DNA of 64,000 nucleotides from Neisseria perflava (GCF_024170405.1 NZ_JALJYC010000015.1:1-64000), one strand, 5' to 3'. Positions 42,075 to 51,172 are shown, numbered from the stretch's first letter. Notes: generated from the sequence alone by a model not told the origin. Numbers and translations: made by a program.

Positions 42075-42731
42075 TTATTTCAATTCGCGCGAATCTTTCC
42101 AGCCTTCGCTGGTTTTCACCAAAGAAGTGGTTTCCGAACGCACTTCATCCACCGGCAGTTTGCCGTTACCGCCGCCCTCTTTCAATAATTTTTCCAACCA
42201 CTCTTCCGGCACAAAACGCGCCTCATACGATACGCGCGACACCGTCATGCCATTAGACGGACTCGGCTCAGTGTACCAATTAATTTTTTCGACTTTTTGA
42301 TGGCCGATACAGAAATGCGGCATGGCTTTCGGCACCGCACGGCTTTGCTCTTTACCCTTATCGGTCAGGGTATAAACAGCCACATCTACGGTTGACGTAC
42401 TCTTTGGCGAAGGCAGCATTTTGGTTTTGGATTTGTCGTAATAATCTTCGTCTTCCAACAAATCCAACTGCGCCAAGGCCGTCTGATTAATCCGGTTGCC
42501 TTTGCTGTCTATCAGCGCCACCTGAATTTCCGGCTGACCGACGGGAATTTGGCTGAAGGTATCGCGGGTGCGCGGATTTTGCACGTTTATCACCACCGGC
42601 AGGCAGATTTTGTCTTCCGCCGAAAATTGGTTGATGGTCTTTTCAAATAAAGCATTGCTCGGCTTTTCACTGTCGGAACAGGCAGCCAGCAGCAAAGCGG
42701 CGCACGTCACGGCAAGGGCTTTTTTCATCAT
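42075..42731 (-). CDS. lipoprotein of unknown function
   Basis: A 218-residue predicted lipoprotein with lipobox LAAC (Cys-18 or 17 depending on start), then a mainly polar, beta-rich domain with two further Cys (CLPVVINVQ and HFCIGHQ) that might form a disulfide. Two adjacent ATGs exist; the first (42731) lies seven bases after GGAG. I do not recognise the family. It is monocistronic, with the terminator at 42010-42051. Confidence 0.75.
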   Translation of the reverse strand: MMKKALAVTCAALLLAACSDSEKPSNALFEKTINQFSAEDKICLPVVINVQNPRTRDTFSQIPVGQPEIQVALIDSKGNRINQTALAQLDLLEDEDYYDKSKTKMLPSPKSTSTVDVAVYTLTDKGKEQSRAVPKAMPHFCIGHQKVEKINWYTEPSPSNGMTVSRVSYEARFVPEEWLEKLLKEGGGNGKLPVDEVRSETTSLVKTSEGWKDSRELK

Positions 42732-42891
42732 GAAGAAACTCCGTAATCATGGAAAGTTTTGTTATGGGCGTACCGGTTTTGACCGGCTTAATGAGATTCG
42801 GCTATTTTAACGTATTTTATGGTAAATTTGGCAGACGTTCCGTAGAATATACGATTGTAAAAATAAATAACATCATCGAAAGAGAGCGCCC

Positions 42892-43242
42892 ATGATTTAT
42901 CTTTATGGTATTCCGAATTGCGACACCGTCAAAAAAGCCCGCCAATGGTTAAGCGGCAACCATATCGACTATGAGTTTGTTGATTTCAAGAAAAACGCGC
43001 CGACAGCCGAACAGCTCAATGAATGGCTGGCGCAGATTCCTTTGGATACCCTGCTCAACAAGCGCGGCACCACTTGGCGTAAGCTGGAAGTAGCTGCCCA
43101 AGCGCAAGCGGCCGACACTGCCGGAGCCATTAATCTGATGTGTACACACACCAGCCTGATTAAACGCCCGATATTGGTTAAAGACGGCCGTTTTTATGCC
43201 GGTTTTTCTGCCGACAGCTATGCAGAAATTTTTGCTGCTTAA
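42892..43242 (+). CDS. ArsC/Spx-family thioredoxin-fold protein (YffB-like)
   Basis: A 116-residue protein of the ArsC/Spx family, YffB subgroup. The N-terminus IYLYGIPNCDTVKKA carries the single active-site Cys-10, and the C-terminal LIKRPILVKDGRFYAGFSAD matches the family. Only one Cys is at the active site, so a glutathione-dependent mechanism is likely if it is a reductase. The true substrate of YffB-like proteins is not settled. AAAGAGAG precedes the ATG. Confidence 0.88.
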   Translation: MIYLYGIPNCDTVKKARQWLSGNHIDYEFVDFKKNAPTAEQLNEWLAQIPLDTLLNKRGTTWRKLEVAAQAQAADTAGAINLMCTHTSLIKRPILVKDGRFYAGFSADSYAEIFAA

Positions 43243-43262
43243 GCATTGGGCTTCCTTCTCTT

Positions 43263-43288
43263 TTCAGACGGCCTCAAGGCCGTCTGAA
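43263..43288. repeat. back-to-back DUS pair, non-terminator topology
   Basis: TTCAGACGGCCT and AGGCCGTCTGAA separated by two bases, between the ArsC-like gene and ppiD. Confidence 0.8.
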
Positions 43289-43360
43289 TAATGTGCAGAA
43301 TAAACAAAAACGCGTTACAATGCGCGTTTGCCATCCACACTATACTTGGTTTGAATTCCC

Positions 43361-45190
43361 ATGTTCCATGCCGTAGAAAAATACAAAACCCCCGCCCAAA
43401 TCCTGCTGGGCTTGATTGCCTTGACTTTTGTCGGTTTCGGCGTCAGCACCGTTGCCTCGCCGGGTTCCGACTACATCGTCAAAGTCGGTGATGAAAAAAT
43501 CAGCGAACACGAATTGAATACTGCTGCGCAAAACACCCAAGGCCAGCCGCGCGACGCCGTTTTGCAAGCATTGGTGCAGCGCGCCTACCTGACCCAGGGC
43601 GCGAAAATGATGGGCATTGCCGTATCGCAAGAGCAAATCAAGCAGATTATTGTTGACGACCCGAATTTCCATAATGCAAGCGGCAAATTCGAGCAGGCGC
43701 TGCTTACCCAATACCTGAGCCAGCGCAACATGACCGAAGACCAGTTTGTGGAAGAAATCCGCGAACAATTTGCCCTGCAAAACCTGTTGAACTTGGTGCA
43801 AAACGGCTCAATTATCAGCGACGCACAAGCCGAGCAACTGGTGAAACTGACCCAATCGACACGCACCATCCGTTCGATTACCTTCAGCCCCGAAGCCTTC
43901 GCCGCCAACATCAAAACCGACGATGGCTCACTGCAACGCTATTATGATGCGCACAAAAAAGATTACGTCATTCCACAAGGCGTGAAAATCGAATACGTGG
44001 CATTAAGCGCCGCAGATTTGGCGGAGAAACAAACCGTCAGCGCGGAAGAAGTGCGCAAAGCTTTTGACGAACAGGCCGCCAGCGCTACGCCGCGCCGCGA
44101 AATCGCGCATATCTTCTTCCCTGTGGCACAAAACGCCGATGACAATGCCCGCAATGCGGTTAAAGCCGAAGCGGAAAAAGTATTGGCGCAGGTACAGGCC
44201 AAACCTGCCGATTTTGCAGCCTTGGCGAAAAAATACTCGCAAGATCCCGCCTCCGCAGCAAAGGGCGGCAATTTGGGCTTGATGGCCAAAGACGGCGGCT
44301 TGCTGCCCGAATTTGAAAACACCGCATTCTCCATGCAGAAAGGCGAAACCAGCAATCTGGTGCAGACCCAAGCCGGTTTCCATATCATCCGCGTATTGGA
44401 TATTCAGGACAAACCCGTTTTCGAGCAGGAAAAAGCCCGTATCGAAGCGGAATTGAAACTGAAAAAAGCCGCCGCCGCCTTCAACAGCGCCAAAGAAAAA
44501 CTGGCCGAGGAAGCCTTCAATAATCCAAACAGCTTGGAGGCCGCCGCCAAATCTCTAGGCTTGAAAATCACCGCCCCCGAAGATTGGCTGACCCGCGCCA
44601 ACGGTAAAGCCGCCGGCATGCCGGACGATTTGCTCAATGCGATTTTCAGCGATGACGTATTGAAGAAAAAACACAATTCCGAGCCTGTCAGCGTCAACGA
44701 CGATACCGTTTGGATTGTCCGCGCCAAAGAAGTGCGCGAGGAAAAAACCGCACCGTTTGCCGAAATCAAAGACGATGTGCGCATGGGCTATCTGCGTAGC
44801 GAGGCGACCAAAGCCGCAGAGAAAAAAGCCCAAGAAACATTGGCTGATTTGAAAACCGGCCACAAAACCGAGTTGCCTTGGTCGCCGGTTACCCAGCTGA
44901 CCGCGCAGCAGGCACGCCAGTCTATGCCGCCGCAAGCCTATGCCGAGCTAATTAAAGCGCGTCCGGCCGAGGGCAAACCGGCCTATGTCTTGCTGCAAGG
45001 CTTACCGGCGCCGGTAATTATCGAAGTACAGGCCATCAGTGCGCCTAGTGACATTGCCGCCCAACTGCCGGTAGCGAAACAGGCCATGCTGCAACAGCAA
45101 ACCGCCAGCATATTCGATAACCTGCTCCAATACTTGAGCAAAAACATCAAGCAAGAGCAAGGTGCGCAAAAAGTCGATTCAGGCAGTTGA
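43361..45190 (+). CDS. ppiD: peptidyl-prolyl isomerase/chaperone PpiD-like
   Basis: PpiD helps proteins fold as they leave the Sec translocon. The 609-residue product has one N-terminal membrane anchor (about 12-33, after a short cytoplasmic segment), SurA-like helical regions, and a parvulin domain (about 240-350) with HIFFPVAQ, ALAKKYSQDPASAAKGGNLGLM, ENTAFSMQKGETSNLVQTQAGFHIIRV. Whether the parvulin domain is active cannot be told. A long C-terminal helical part follows. A terminator lies 20 bp downstream. Confidence 0.88.
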   Translation: MFHAVEKYKTPAQILLGLIALTFVGFGVSTVASPGSDYIVKVGDEKISEHELNTAAQNTQGQPRDAVLQALVQRAYLTQGAKMMGIAVSQEQIKQIIVDDPNFHNASGKFEQALLTQYLSQRNMTEDQFVEEIREQFALQNLLNLVQNGSIISDAQAEQLVKLTQSTRTIRSITFSPEAFAANIKTDDGSLQRYYDAHKKDYVIPQGVKIEYVALSAADLAEKQTVSAEEVRKAFDEQAASATPRREIAHIFFPVAQNADDNARNAVKAEAEKVLAQVQAKPADFAALAKKYSQDPASAAKGGNLGLMAKDGGLLPEFENTAFSMQKGETSNLVQTQAGFHIIRVLDIQDKPVFEQEKARIEAELKLKKAAAAFNSAKEKLAEEAFNNPNSLEAAAKSLGLKITAPEDWLTRANGKAAGMPDDLLNAIFSDDVLKKKHNSEPVSVNDDTVWIVRAKEVREEKTAPFAEIKDDVRMGYLRSEATKAAEKKAQETLADLKTGHKTELPWSPVTQLTAQQARQSMPPQAYAELIKARPAEGKPAYVLLQGLPAPVIIEVQAISAPSDIAAQLPVAKQAMLQQQTASIFDNLLQYLSKNIKQEQGAQKVDSGS

Positions 45191-45210
45191 GGCCGTCTGA
45201 AAAAGCAAAC

Positions 45211-45238
45211 AACGGTCGGGATTATCCCGGCCGTTTTA
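45211..45238 (+). terminator. rho-independent terminator after ppiD
   Basis: AACGGTCGGG and CCCGGCCGTT (one G-T wobble) with a 5-base loop and a T run. Confidence 0.85.
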
Positions 45239-45262
45239 TCCATTTATCTTTCATTCTTTCCC

Positions 45263-45874
45263 ATGAGCAAAACCCCCGACGCCTTTACCCGCCTGGCCAA
45301 CGCCTTGAAAGCCCTGCCCAATATCGGCCCTAAATCCGCGCAGCGCATGGCGTACCACCTGCTGCAATACAAACGCGAAGAAGCCCAAGAATTGGTAGAC
45401 GCCCTGCAAAGCGCCTTGAAATTAGTACGCCATTGCCGGCTGTGCAACACTTTTTGCGAACACGAATTGTGTGATATTTGCAGCGATGACGCACGCGATT
45501 CCCGCCGCCTGATGATTGTGCACATGCCCGCCGACGTCTCCAATATGGAAACCGCCAACTGCCACGACGGTTTGTATTTCGTCTTGATGGGGCAAATCAA
45601 TCCTGCGCAAGGCATGGATATTTCCGCCATCGCCTTGGATAAATTGGTCGAACGCCTGCAAAACAGCGAAGTGGAAGAAATCATCATCGCCACTAATTTT
45701 ACTGCCGAAGGCGACGCTACCGCGTATGTACTGGCCGAACTGTTTAAAAACCTGCCTTACAAAGTCAGCCGCCTCTCACGCGGCATTCCGCTGGGCGGCG
45801 AGCTGGAATATGTCGATGCCGGTACGCTGGCGCAGGCTGTGTATGAGCGGCGCTCATTAAAAGAGCACAACTGA
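45263..45874 (+). CDS. recR: recombination protein RecR
   Basis: RecR works with RecF and RecO to load RecA at gaps. The 203-residue protein has an N-terminal helix-hairpin-helix (LPNIGPKSAQRMAYHLL), a four-Cys zinc finger (Cys-58, 61, 70, 73), a Toprim domain (LMIVHMPADVSNMETAN) and the C-terminal segment SRLSRGIPLGGELEYVDAGTLAQA. All features are standard for the family. Confidence 0.97.
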   Translation: MSKTPDAFTRLANALKALPNIGPKSAQRMAYHLLQYKREEAQELVDALQSALKLVRHCRLCNTFCEHELCDICSDDARDSRRLMIVHMPADVSNMETANCHDGLYFVLMGQINPAQGMDISAIALDKLVERLQNSEVEEIIIATNFTAEGDATAYVLAELFKNLPYKVSRLSRGIPLGGELEYVDAGTLAQAVYERRSLKEHN

Positions 45875-45987
45875 TTCTAGATTAGATACAGATATTTCCA
45901 TGCTTTTAGCCACCGCATACGCCGCATAATATTGCGCAATATCTGATTTGCCTATATGCTTTTCCTTTTCACTCAGGAGCCGCCGCA

Positions 45988-46491
45988 ATGCCTGCCCTAC
46001 CGATTTACCGTGCCGTTTTATTGGCCGCCACCGCACTTTCTCTTAATGCCTGCATTTATATCCGCGTTCCGCAAATGCCGTCGGTCAGCATTTACGAAGT
46101 GCAAAGCGATAATGCCACGCTTCCCCAAAAGCAACAGGTATTGCTGAAAACTTCAGACGGCCTCTGCCTCGACAACAGCGCCTCATCTTACCAAGGCATC
46201 ATTGCCTACACCTGCCACGGCAAAGCCAACCAACGCTTTGATTTGAGCGGCGACACCATCCGCGTGGAAAACAAATGCCTCGACGTCGCCGCAGAAAACG
46301 GCAACAGCGGTGCCAAAATCATTCCCTACGCCTGCCACGGCAAAAGCAACCAGCAATGGTACGCCGTTGGCAAAACCATCCGCAGCCGTTTGAACGACAA
46401 ATGTCTCGACAGTAAAAAAGACGGCAACCGCCTGACCCTGCAAACCTGCGACGGCAGCAGCGGGCAGCAATTTTATCCGTCCACCAAATAA
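45988..46491 (+). CDS. lipoprotein with ricin-type lectin domain
   Basis: A 167-residue predicted lipoprotein (lipobox LNAC, Cys-22) with a ricin B-type beta-trefoil domain over about residues 50-165. Three pseudo-repeats each have a Cys-Leu-Asp motif (LCLDNS, KCLDVA, KCLDSK) and a QxF/W motif (NQRFDL, NQQWYA, GQQFYP), with paired Cys. Such domains bind carbohydrates. Together with a lipid anchor this suggests a surface or periplasmic sugar-binding protein, by inference. An AGGAG ribosome site lies before the ATG. A DUS is part of the coding sequence (KTSDGLCL). Confidence 0.8.
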   Translation: MPALPIYRAVLLAATALSLNACIYIRVPQMPSVSIYEVQSDNATLPQKQQVLLKTSDGLCLDNSASSYQGIIAYTCHGKANQRFDLSGDTIRVENKCLDVAAENGNSGAKIIPYACHGKSNQQWYAVGKTIRSRLNDKCLDSKKDGNRLTLQTCDGSSGQQFYPSTK

Positions 46492-46501
46492 ACAGCATGT
46501 C

Positions 46502-46547
46502 AAAGGCCGTCTGAAAACGAAAATTACCACGTTTTCAGACGGCCTTT
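46502..46547 (+). terminator. DUS-pair terminator after lectin gene
   Basis: AAAGGCCGTCTGAAAACG and its complement with a 10-base loop, T-rich at the end, 10 bp past the stop. Confidence 0.85.
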
Positions 46548-46552
46548 TCTAT

Positions 46553-46620
46553 TCTAGTCGTCCCGTTAGCTTGATACAGCGTTGCTGTGCCTTGTCTCAA
46601 TCTAAATTGAAACGACTATA
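46553..46620. mobile_element. 68-bp internally deleted MITE relative
   Basis: The ends TCTAGTCGT and ACGACTATA are imperfect inverted repeats like those of the element at 32774-32929. The core ATACAGCGTTGCTGTGCCTTG matches its TTACAGCGTTGATTCGCCTTG at most positions. The right half of the long element is missing. Confidence 0.6.
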
Positions 46621-46632
46621 CATCATCGAAAA

Positions 46633-46920
46633 TTATTTACAGCTGACACCTTGAATCTGCAAGGCATTACCGTCGCCGACTTTGAAGGTACACTTGGTCG
46701 CATTGGCACCGGATACAGTTACCGAACCACCGGAGCGGCTCAAATTAACCGGCTCTTGCACACCCATGCCCACAGCAGTAGCAGCCAGCTTTTGTACATC
46801 GGCAGCGGCGTAAGGCGTACCGTTGCTGCCGATTTTAATTTCCTTGGCTGCATATACATTGGCGCTAGCAATCAAACCGGCCGCCACAGCTGACAAAGCC
46901 AAGAATTTTTTTATGTTCAT
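46633..46920 (-). CDS. small exported protein of unknown function
   Basis: A 95-residue protein with a clear signal peptide (cut after NVYA, about residue 24), leaving a mature part of about 71 residues with two Cys (TKCTFKV, GVSCK) that could pair. The mature sequence alternates Val, Thr, Gly and Ser as in a small beta-sheet protein. The longest strand-like part is SGGSVTVSGAN. I do not recognise the family. The MITE remnant lies just past its stop. AAGGAAATGATG precedes the start. Confidence 0.7.
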   Translation of the reverse strand: MNIKKFLALSAVAAGLIASANVYAAKEIKIGSNGTPYAAADVQKLAATAVGMGVQEPVNLSRSGGSVTVSGANATKCTFKVGDGNALQIQGVSCK

Positions 46921-47113
46921 TCATCATTTCCTTATTGATGGTGCGGATACACCGTTTGGACAGAATACGGGTGATTGCCGCTTCATGCAAGCGTTTCTGC
47001 AGATTTAACCCGATTTGGCCTTAGGTCTATGCGTTTTTACACAACCCCACACCACTTGCCAACTGATTGTTTTCCCAAGAAAACACCAGCAAGCCATACA
47101 TCCAACAATCCGC

Positions 47114-47827
47114 TTAGCGTTTGCGGAACACCAAATCCCACACGCCGTGTCCCAAACGCTTGCCGCGCGCTTCAAACTTGGTTTCCGGGCGGTAGACCGG
47201 TGTCGGCGCATAATCGGCGGCGGTGTTTTCCAATTCGCCAAACCCGCCCAATACCTCCAGCATTTGAACCGCATACTCTTCCCAGTCGGTCACCATGTGC
47301 ACATAACCGCCGCTTTTCAGCTTTGGCAGCAGCTTGGCCACAAACGGGGTTTGCACCAAGCGGCGCTTATTGTGGCGCTTTTTGTGCCACGGGTCGGGGA
47401 AGAAAATATGGATACCGTCCAGCGACGCGTCGGCCAGCATATTTTCCACCACTTCCACCGCGTCATGCCGCATAACGCGGATATTGCCGACACCCTCTTC
47501 TTCAATCAATTTCAAAATATTGCCGACACCCGGGCCGTGTACGTCAATCGCCAAAAAATCCGTATCTGGCAGATGCTTGGCAATTTCGACGGTCGCCACG
47601 CCCATGCCGAACCCGATTTCCAATACTTTCGGATTATCGCGCCCGAACCGTGCATTCAAATCCAATGGTTCGGCCTGATAATCAACGCCGAATTGCGGCC
47701 ATAAAGTATTAATCGCCCGCTGTTGTGCGGCTGTCATATGGCCTTGACGCAGCACAAAGCTGCGGATGGAGCGGGCATGCTCGGGCGGAATATTGTTTTC
47801 GGAAGGATTGTTTATGCTATCTGTCAT
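47114..47827 (-). CDS. trmB: tRNA (guanine-N7)-methyltransferase
   Basis: TrmB makes m7G46 in tRNA with SAM. The 237-residue protein has the SAM motif VLEIGFGMGVATVEIAK (about 68-84), FLAIDVHGPGVGNILK, and the catalytic signature IFFPDPWHKKRHNKRRLVQ (about 140-158). The C-terminal TKFEARGKRLGHGVWDLVF matches the family. It lies upstream of a DUS-pair hairpin that ends rnr. Confidence 0.95.
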   Translation of the reverse strand: MTDSINNPSENNIPPEHARSIRSFVLRQGHMTAAQQRAINTLWPQFGVDYQAEPLDLNARFGRDNPKVLEIGFGMGVATVEIAKHLPDTDFLAIDVHGPGVGNILKLIEEEGVGNIRVMRHDAVEVVENMLADASLDGIHIFFPDPWHKKRHNKRRLVQTPFVAKLLPKLKSGGYVHMVTDWEEYAVQMLEVLGGFGELENTAADYAPTPVYRPETKFEARGKRLGHGVWDLVFRKR

Positions 47828-47861
47828 GGGAAATTTCGGCCAATAAATAAATTTTTACAAA

Positions 47862-47904
47862 AAGGCCGTCTGAATACATGATTTGTATGATTTCAGACGG
47901 CCTT
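47862..47904 (-). terminator. DUS-pair hairpin between rnr and trmB
   Basis: AAGGCCGTCTGAA and its complement enclose a second small stem (ACAT/GTAT-like). Because the leftward gene before it is rnr (stop at 47962), and trmB starts just to its left, it could end rnr transcripts and separate the two genes. Read leftward it has a TTTTT run. Confidence 0.7.
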
Positions 47905-47961
47905 ACCATCAGGCGGCATTATACCTGATTACGCCGTTTCATACGGCCTTCTCAGATAAAA

Positions 47962-50574
47962 TCAAGATTTCGTGCGGCTGCGCCCTTTGCGTTTGGGTTG
48001 TACACCATCCGTTGCAGTTACTTTAACCGTAACGCCTTTACCTTTTGCGGTCGGTTGCTTTTTCAACAACTGCCCAATCGGTTTCGGCTTATCTGCCGCG
48101 ATAAGCTCCGGCTTGACGGTCTTCTGTTTACGCTGGGTTTTAGCGGATGGGGGGGCGGCAGACTTGGCCGCTTTCATCTGTTCATCCACCTCTTTGGCAG
48201 ATAGTTTTCTACTGCGCGTTTTTTTGGCGGTTTTATCCGTCTCAGCTTTGGTTTTTACCGATTTAACCTCAGAGGCCGTCTGAAGTGCTGCTTTAGAAGC
48301 TTTGCCTTTACCCTTGGCCGGAGCGCTTGCGGCTTTGCTTTTCGACGTAGCGGCTGCTTTCGCTTTGCCGCTGCGTTTCTTGCCTTTTTCGCCGCCGCTG
48401 ACCAGCGTCAGGTCGATTTTGCTGGTGTCCAAATCGGCACGCGCCACTTTCACCACCACGCGGTCGCCCATGCTGAAGCGCACGCCGCTGCGTTCGCCTT
48501 CAATCGCCATAATTTCCGGACGGAAGTTAAAATAATCCTCGCCCAAATCACTGATGTGCACCAAACCGTCGATGAAAATATCATCCAGCGTCACAAAAAT
48601 GCCGAAGCTGGTCATGCCGGAAATTTTACCGTTGAACACCTCACCGACTTTATCACGCATGTAATAGGTTTTCAGCCAGTTTTCCACGTCGCGGCTGGCA
48701 TCGTCGGCACGGCGTTCGCAAAACGACGTATGCACGCCCAAGGCCTGCCAGGTTTTTTCCGGCTTATAGTGCTCACCCTGCAACACGGCTTTAATCGCGC
48801 GGTGTACGGTCAAATCGGGATATCGGCGGATGGGCGAAGTAAAGTGGGCATACGATTCATAAGCCAAGCCGAAATGGCCTTCATTGCCCGGCTCGTACAC
48901 CGCCTGCTGCATGGAGCGCAACATCATAATCTGCAACAGTTCCGCATCAGGACGGCCTTTAAACTGCTCTGCCAGTTGAGCGTAATCTTTCGGCGTCGGG
49001 CTGTCGCCACCGCCCAGTTGCAGGCCGAGCAAGCCCAACTGCTCACGCAAGGTAGTCAGCTTTTCCAGTGTCGGGCCCAAGTGGTTACGGAATAACACGG
49101 GATGTTTGTGTTTCAACAAAAATTCCGCCGCGCACACATTGGCTGCCAGCATACATTCTTCAATCAGCTTGTGCGCGTCATTGCGTACCACCGGCACGAT
49201 TTTTTCAATCTTACCGTTGTCGTCAAATACCATCTGCGTTTCCACGCTTTCAAATTCCACCGCACCGCGTTGCAAACGCTTTTTCTGCAACACTTTATAC
49301 AGGCTGTACAGCGTATCCAGCTCTTTTTTGTGCGGATAATCGCCGCCGCCGGAAATCCAGTCCCAAACCTGGTTATACGTCAAACGCGCATGCGAGCGCA
49401 TGACCGCCGGATAGAATTTATATTCTTTGATATTGCCAGCGTAAGTAATGGTCATATCGCACACCATACACAGACGTTCCACATCAGGATTGAGCGAACA
49501 AATGCCGTTGGACAATTTCTCCGGCAACATCGGAATCACGCGGCGCGGAAAATATACGCTGGTGCTGCGTTCTACCGCGTCGGTATCAATCGCATCGCCG
49601 GGGCGCACATAATGGCTGACATCGGCAATCGCCACCACCAAGCGGTAATTGCGGCCGATTTTTTCGGCATACACCGCATCATCGAAATCACGCGCCGTTT
49701 CGCCGTCAATCGTCACCAGCTGCAATTCGCGCAAATCCACGCGGCCTTTCATGTCGCTTTTGCGCACATGATCGGGAATTTTTTTCGCCGCCTGCTCACA
49801 AGCCGCGCTGAATTGGTGCGGCAGATGGTGTTTGCGCACAGCGATTTCGATTTCCATGCCGCTGTCGGCATAATCGCCCAATACCTCGATGATTTTCGCC
49901 ACTGCCGGACGTTTCAGCTCCGGATAAGTTTCAATTTCGGCCACCGCCACCTGACCTTCAGACGGCTTAAACGCCGCCACGCTGTCCGGCTCAAGCACAA
50001 TACTCTGCATCAGACGTTTGTCTTCCGCTTCCAAAATCGCCACGCCGTATTGCACATAAAAACGGCCAACCACCTGAGTTTGCGCCCGCTCGACAATATC
50101 CAATACCGTCCCTTCGCGGCGGCCGCGACGGTCAATCCCGGCCGGGCGCACGGTCACAATATCGCCGTGCATCACTCCACGCATTTGCTTTTCATACAAA
50201 ACAAAATCGCCTTCGCCCGTCGGCTCCAGCGGCACGGCAAATCCGAAACCGTCTTTATGCGCCTCGACACGGCATTTGACCAAGGCCAATTTGTCTGCCG
50301 CACACACCGCACCGCGACGGTTGATCAATACCTGCCCGTCCCGCGCCATCGCTTTCAGACGGCGTTCGAAAAATTCGTATTCATCCTCAGTAATCGACAA
50401 ATCGCGTGCCAATGTTTCTATTTTTTGCGGCACACCGCGCTCTTCCAATAATTGGATTACCCATTCACGACTAGGCAGAGGAGATTCATAGCGTTTTTTC
50501 TCCCGCTCCAAATACGGATCTTTCTCTCTTAAATTTAATGATTTAGTATTTTTCTTCATTTTAACAGTTGACAT
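47962..50574 (-). CDS. rnr: ribonuclease R
   Basis: RNase R degrades structured RNA from the 3' end. The 870-residue protein has an N-terminal helix-turn-helix region (REWVIQLLEERGVPQKIETLARDL), cold-shock OB domains (about 80-240), the RNB catalytic domain with TIDGETARDFDDAVYAE (Asp cluster near 290-300), an S1 domain (VGEVFNGKISGMTSFGIFVTLDDIFIDGLVHISDL, about 650-690) and a Lys/Ala/Ser-rich basic tail (about 740-870). The ATG at 50574 has AAGAAAGA right before it; an internal ATG six codons later has none. It is divergent from the tRNA genes. Confidence 0.95.
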   Translation of the reverse strand: MSTVKMKKNTKSLNLREKDPYLEREKKRYESPLPSREWVIQLLEERGVPQKIETLARDLSITEDEYEFFERRLKAMARDGQVLINRRGAVCAADKLALVKCRVEAHKDGFGFAVPLEPTGEGDFVLYEKQMRGVMHGDIVTVRPAGIDRRGRREGTVLDIVERAQTQVVGRFYVQYGVAILEAEDKRLMQSIVLEPDSVAAFKPSEGQVAVAEIETYPELKRPAVAKIIEVLGDYADSGMEIEIAVRKHHLPHQFSAACEQAAKKIPDHVRKSDMKGRVDLRELQLVTIDGETARDFDDAVYAEKIGRNYRLVVAIADVSHYVRPGDAIDTDAVERSTSVYFPRRVIPMLPEKLSNGICSLNPDVERLCMVCDMTITYAGNIKEYKFYPAVMRSHARLTYNQVWDWISGGGDYPHKKELDTLYSLYKVLQKKRLQRGAVEFESVETQMVFDDNGKIEKIVPVVRNDAHKLIEECMLAANVCAAEFLLKHKHPVLFRNHLGPTLEKLTTLREQLGLLGLQLGGGDSPTPKDYAQLAEQFKGRPDAELLQIMMLRSMQQAVYEPGNEGHFGLAYESYAHFTSPIRRYPDLTVHRAIKAVLQGEHYKPEKTWQALGVHTSFCERRADDASRDVENWLKTYYMRDKVGEVFNGKISGMTSFGIFVTLDDIFIDGLVHISDLGEDYFNFRPEIMAIEGERSGVRFSMGDRVVVKVARADLDTSKIDLTLVSGGEKGKKRSGKAKAAATSKSKAASAPAKGKGKASKAALQTASEVKSVKTKAETDKTAKKTRSRKLSAKEVDEQMKAAKSAAPPSAKTQRKQKTVKPELIAADKPKPIGQLLKKQPTAKGKGVTVKVTATDGVQPKRKGRSRTKS

Positions 50575-50650
50575 TCTTTCTTAGAAATATATAATAACGT
50601 CTTCTTTGGCGAGACAGTGTACTGTAACGCAAAACGGAGAATAAAGCAAA

Positions 50651-50737
50651 GCCCAGGTGGCGGAATTGGTAGACGCGCTAGCTTCAGGTGCTAGTATCCT
50701 CACGGGTGTGGAAGTTCGAGTCTTCTCCTGGGCACCA
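50651..50737 (+). tRNA. tRNA-Leu (anticodon CAG), copy 1
   Basis: Acceptor GCCCAGG pairs with CCTGGGC, with CCA encoded. The anticodon stem CTAGC/GCTAG holds loop TTCAGGT, so the anticodon is CAG. A long variable arm (class II) is present, 87 nt in total. Confidence 0.96.
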
Positions 50738-50776
50738 AATCTTACGGTTGCTTTGCTTTAAAACTAAAATCAGATT

Positions 50777-50863
50777 GCCCAGGTGGCGGAATTGGTAGAC
50801 GCGCTAGCTTCAGGTGCTAGTATCCTCACGGGTGTGGAAGTTCGAGTCTTCTCCTGGGCACCA
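50777..50863 (+). tRNA. tRNA-Leu (anticodon CAG), copy 2
   Basis: Identical over all 87 nt to the copy at 50651, including the encoded CCA. The 39-bp spacer between the two shows no terminator, so they are probably one transcript. Confidence 0.96.
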
Positions 50864-50917
50864 AATCATCCGGTCAGCGCCGGATTTTTTGTTAAGCTGT
50901 CTGATTTACCCCTACCT

Positions 50918-51008
50918 AGAGAGGTGGATGAGTGGTTGAAGTCGCACGCCTGGAAAGCGTGTATACGTGAATAGCGTATCGAGGGTTCGAATCCCTTCCT
51001 CTCTGCCA
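50918..51008 (+). tRNA. tRNA-Ser (anticodon GGA)
   Basis: Acceptor AGAGAGG pairs with CCTCTCT, followed by GCCA. The anticodon stem CACGC/GCGTG holds loop CTGGAAA, giving anticodon GGA. A long variable arm is present as in class II tRNA. Confidence 0.96.
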
Positions 51009-51014
51009 AATTTT

Positions 51015-51047
51015 AAAAAATCCCTTTGATTTTTAAAGGGATTTTTT
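51015..51047 (+). terminator. terminator after the tRNA cluster
   Basis: AAAAAATCCCTTT and its complement with a 7-base loop and a T run, 6 bp after tRNA-Ser. Confidence 0.9.
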
Positions 51048-51111
51048 ACTTCAGCACGCTAAAATACCAAATAAAATAGCATTTTTTAAGGTATCTATTT
51101 TCGAACTGAAT

Positions 51112-51150
51112 TATGCCGTCTGAAACAAATCATTCGTTTCAGACGGCATA
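51112..51150 (-). terminator. DUS-pair hairpin after TIM-barrel gene
   Basis: TATGCCGTCTGAAAC and its complement with a 9-base loop, 22 bp past the TIM-barrel gene stop. Read leftward the T run is weak. Confidence 0.6.
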
Positions 51151-51172
51151 TTTTGTTCTATCTAGTGTTTAA

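Noticed and set aside
49102..50451. 449-codon open frame on the + strand opposite rnr
   Set aside because: Mirror frame of the RNase R gene; no motif and no ribosome site of note.
50783..50974. 63-codon frame across the tRNA genes
   Set aside because: It translates tRNA-Leu and tRNA-Ser sequence (typical false protein starting MAELVDALASG).
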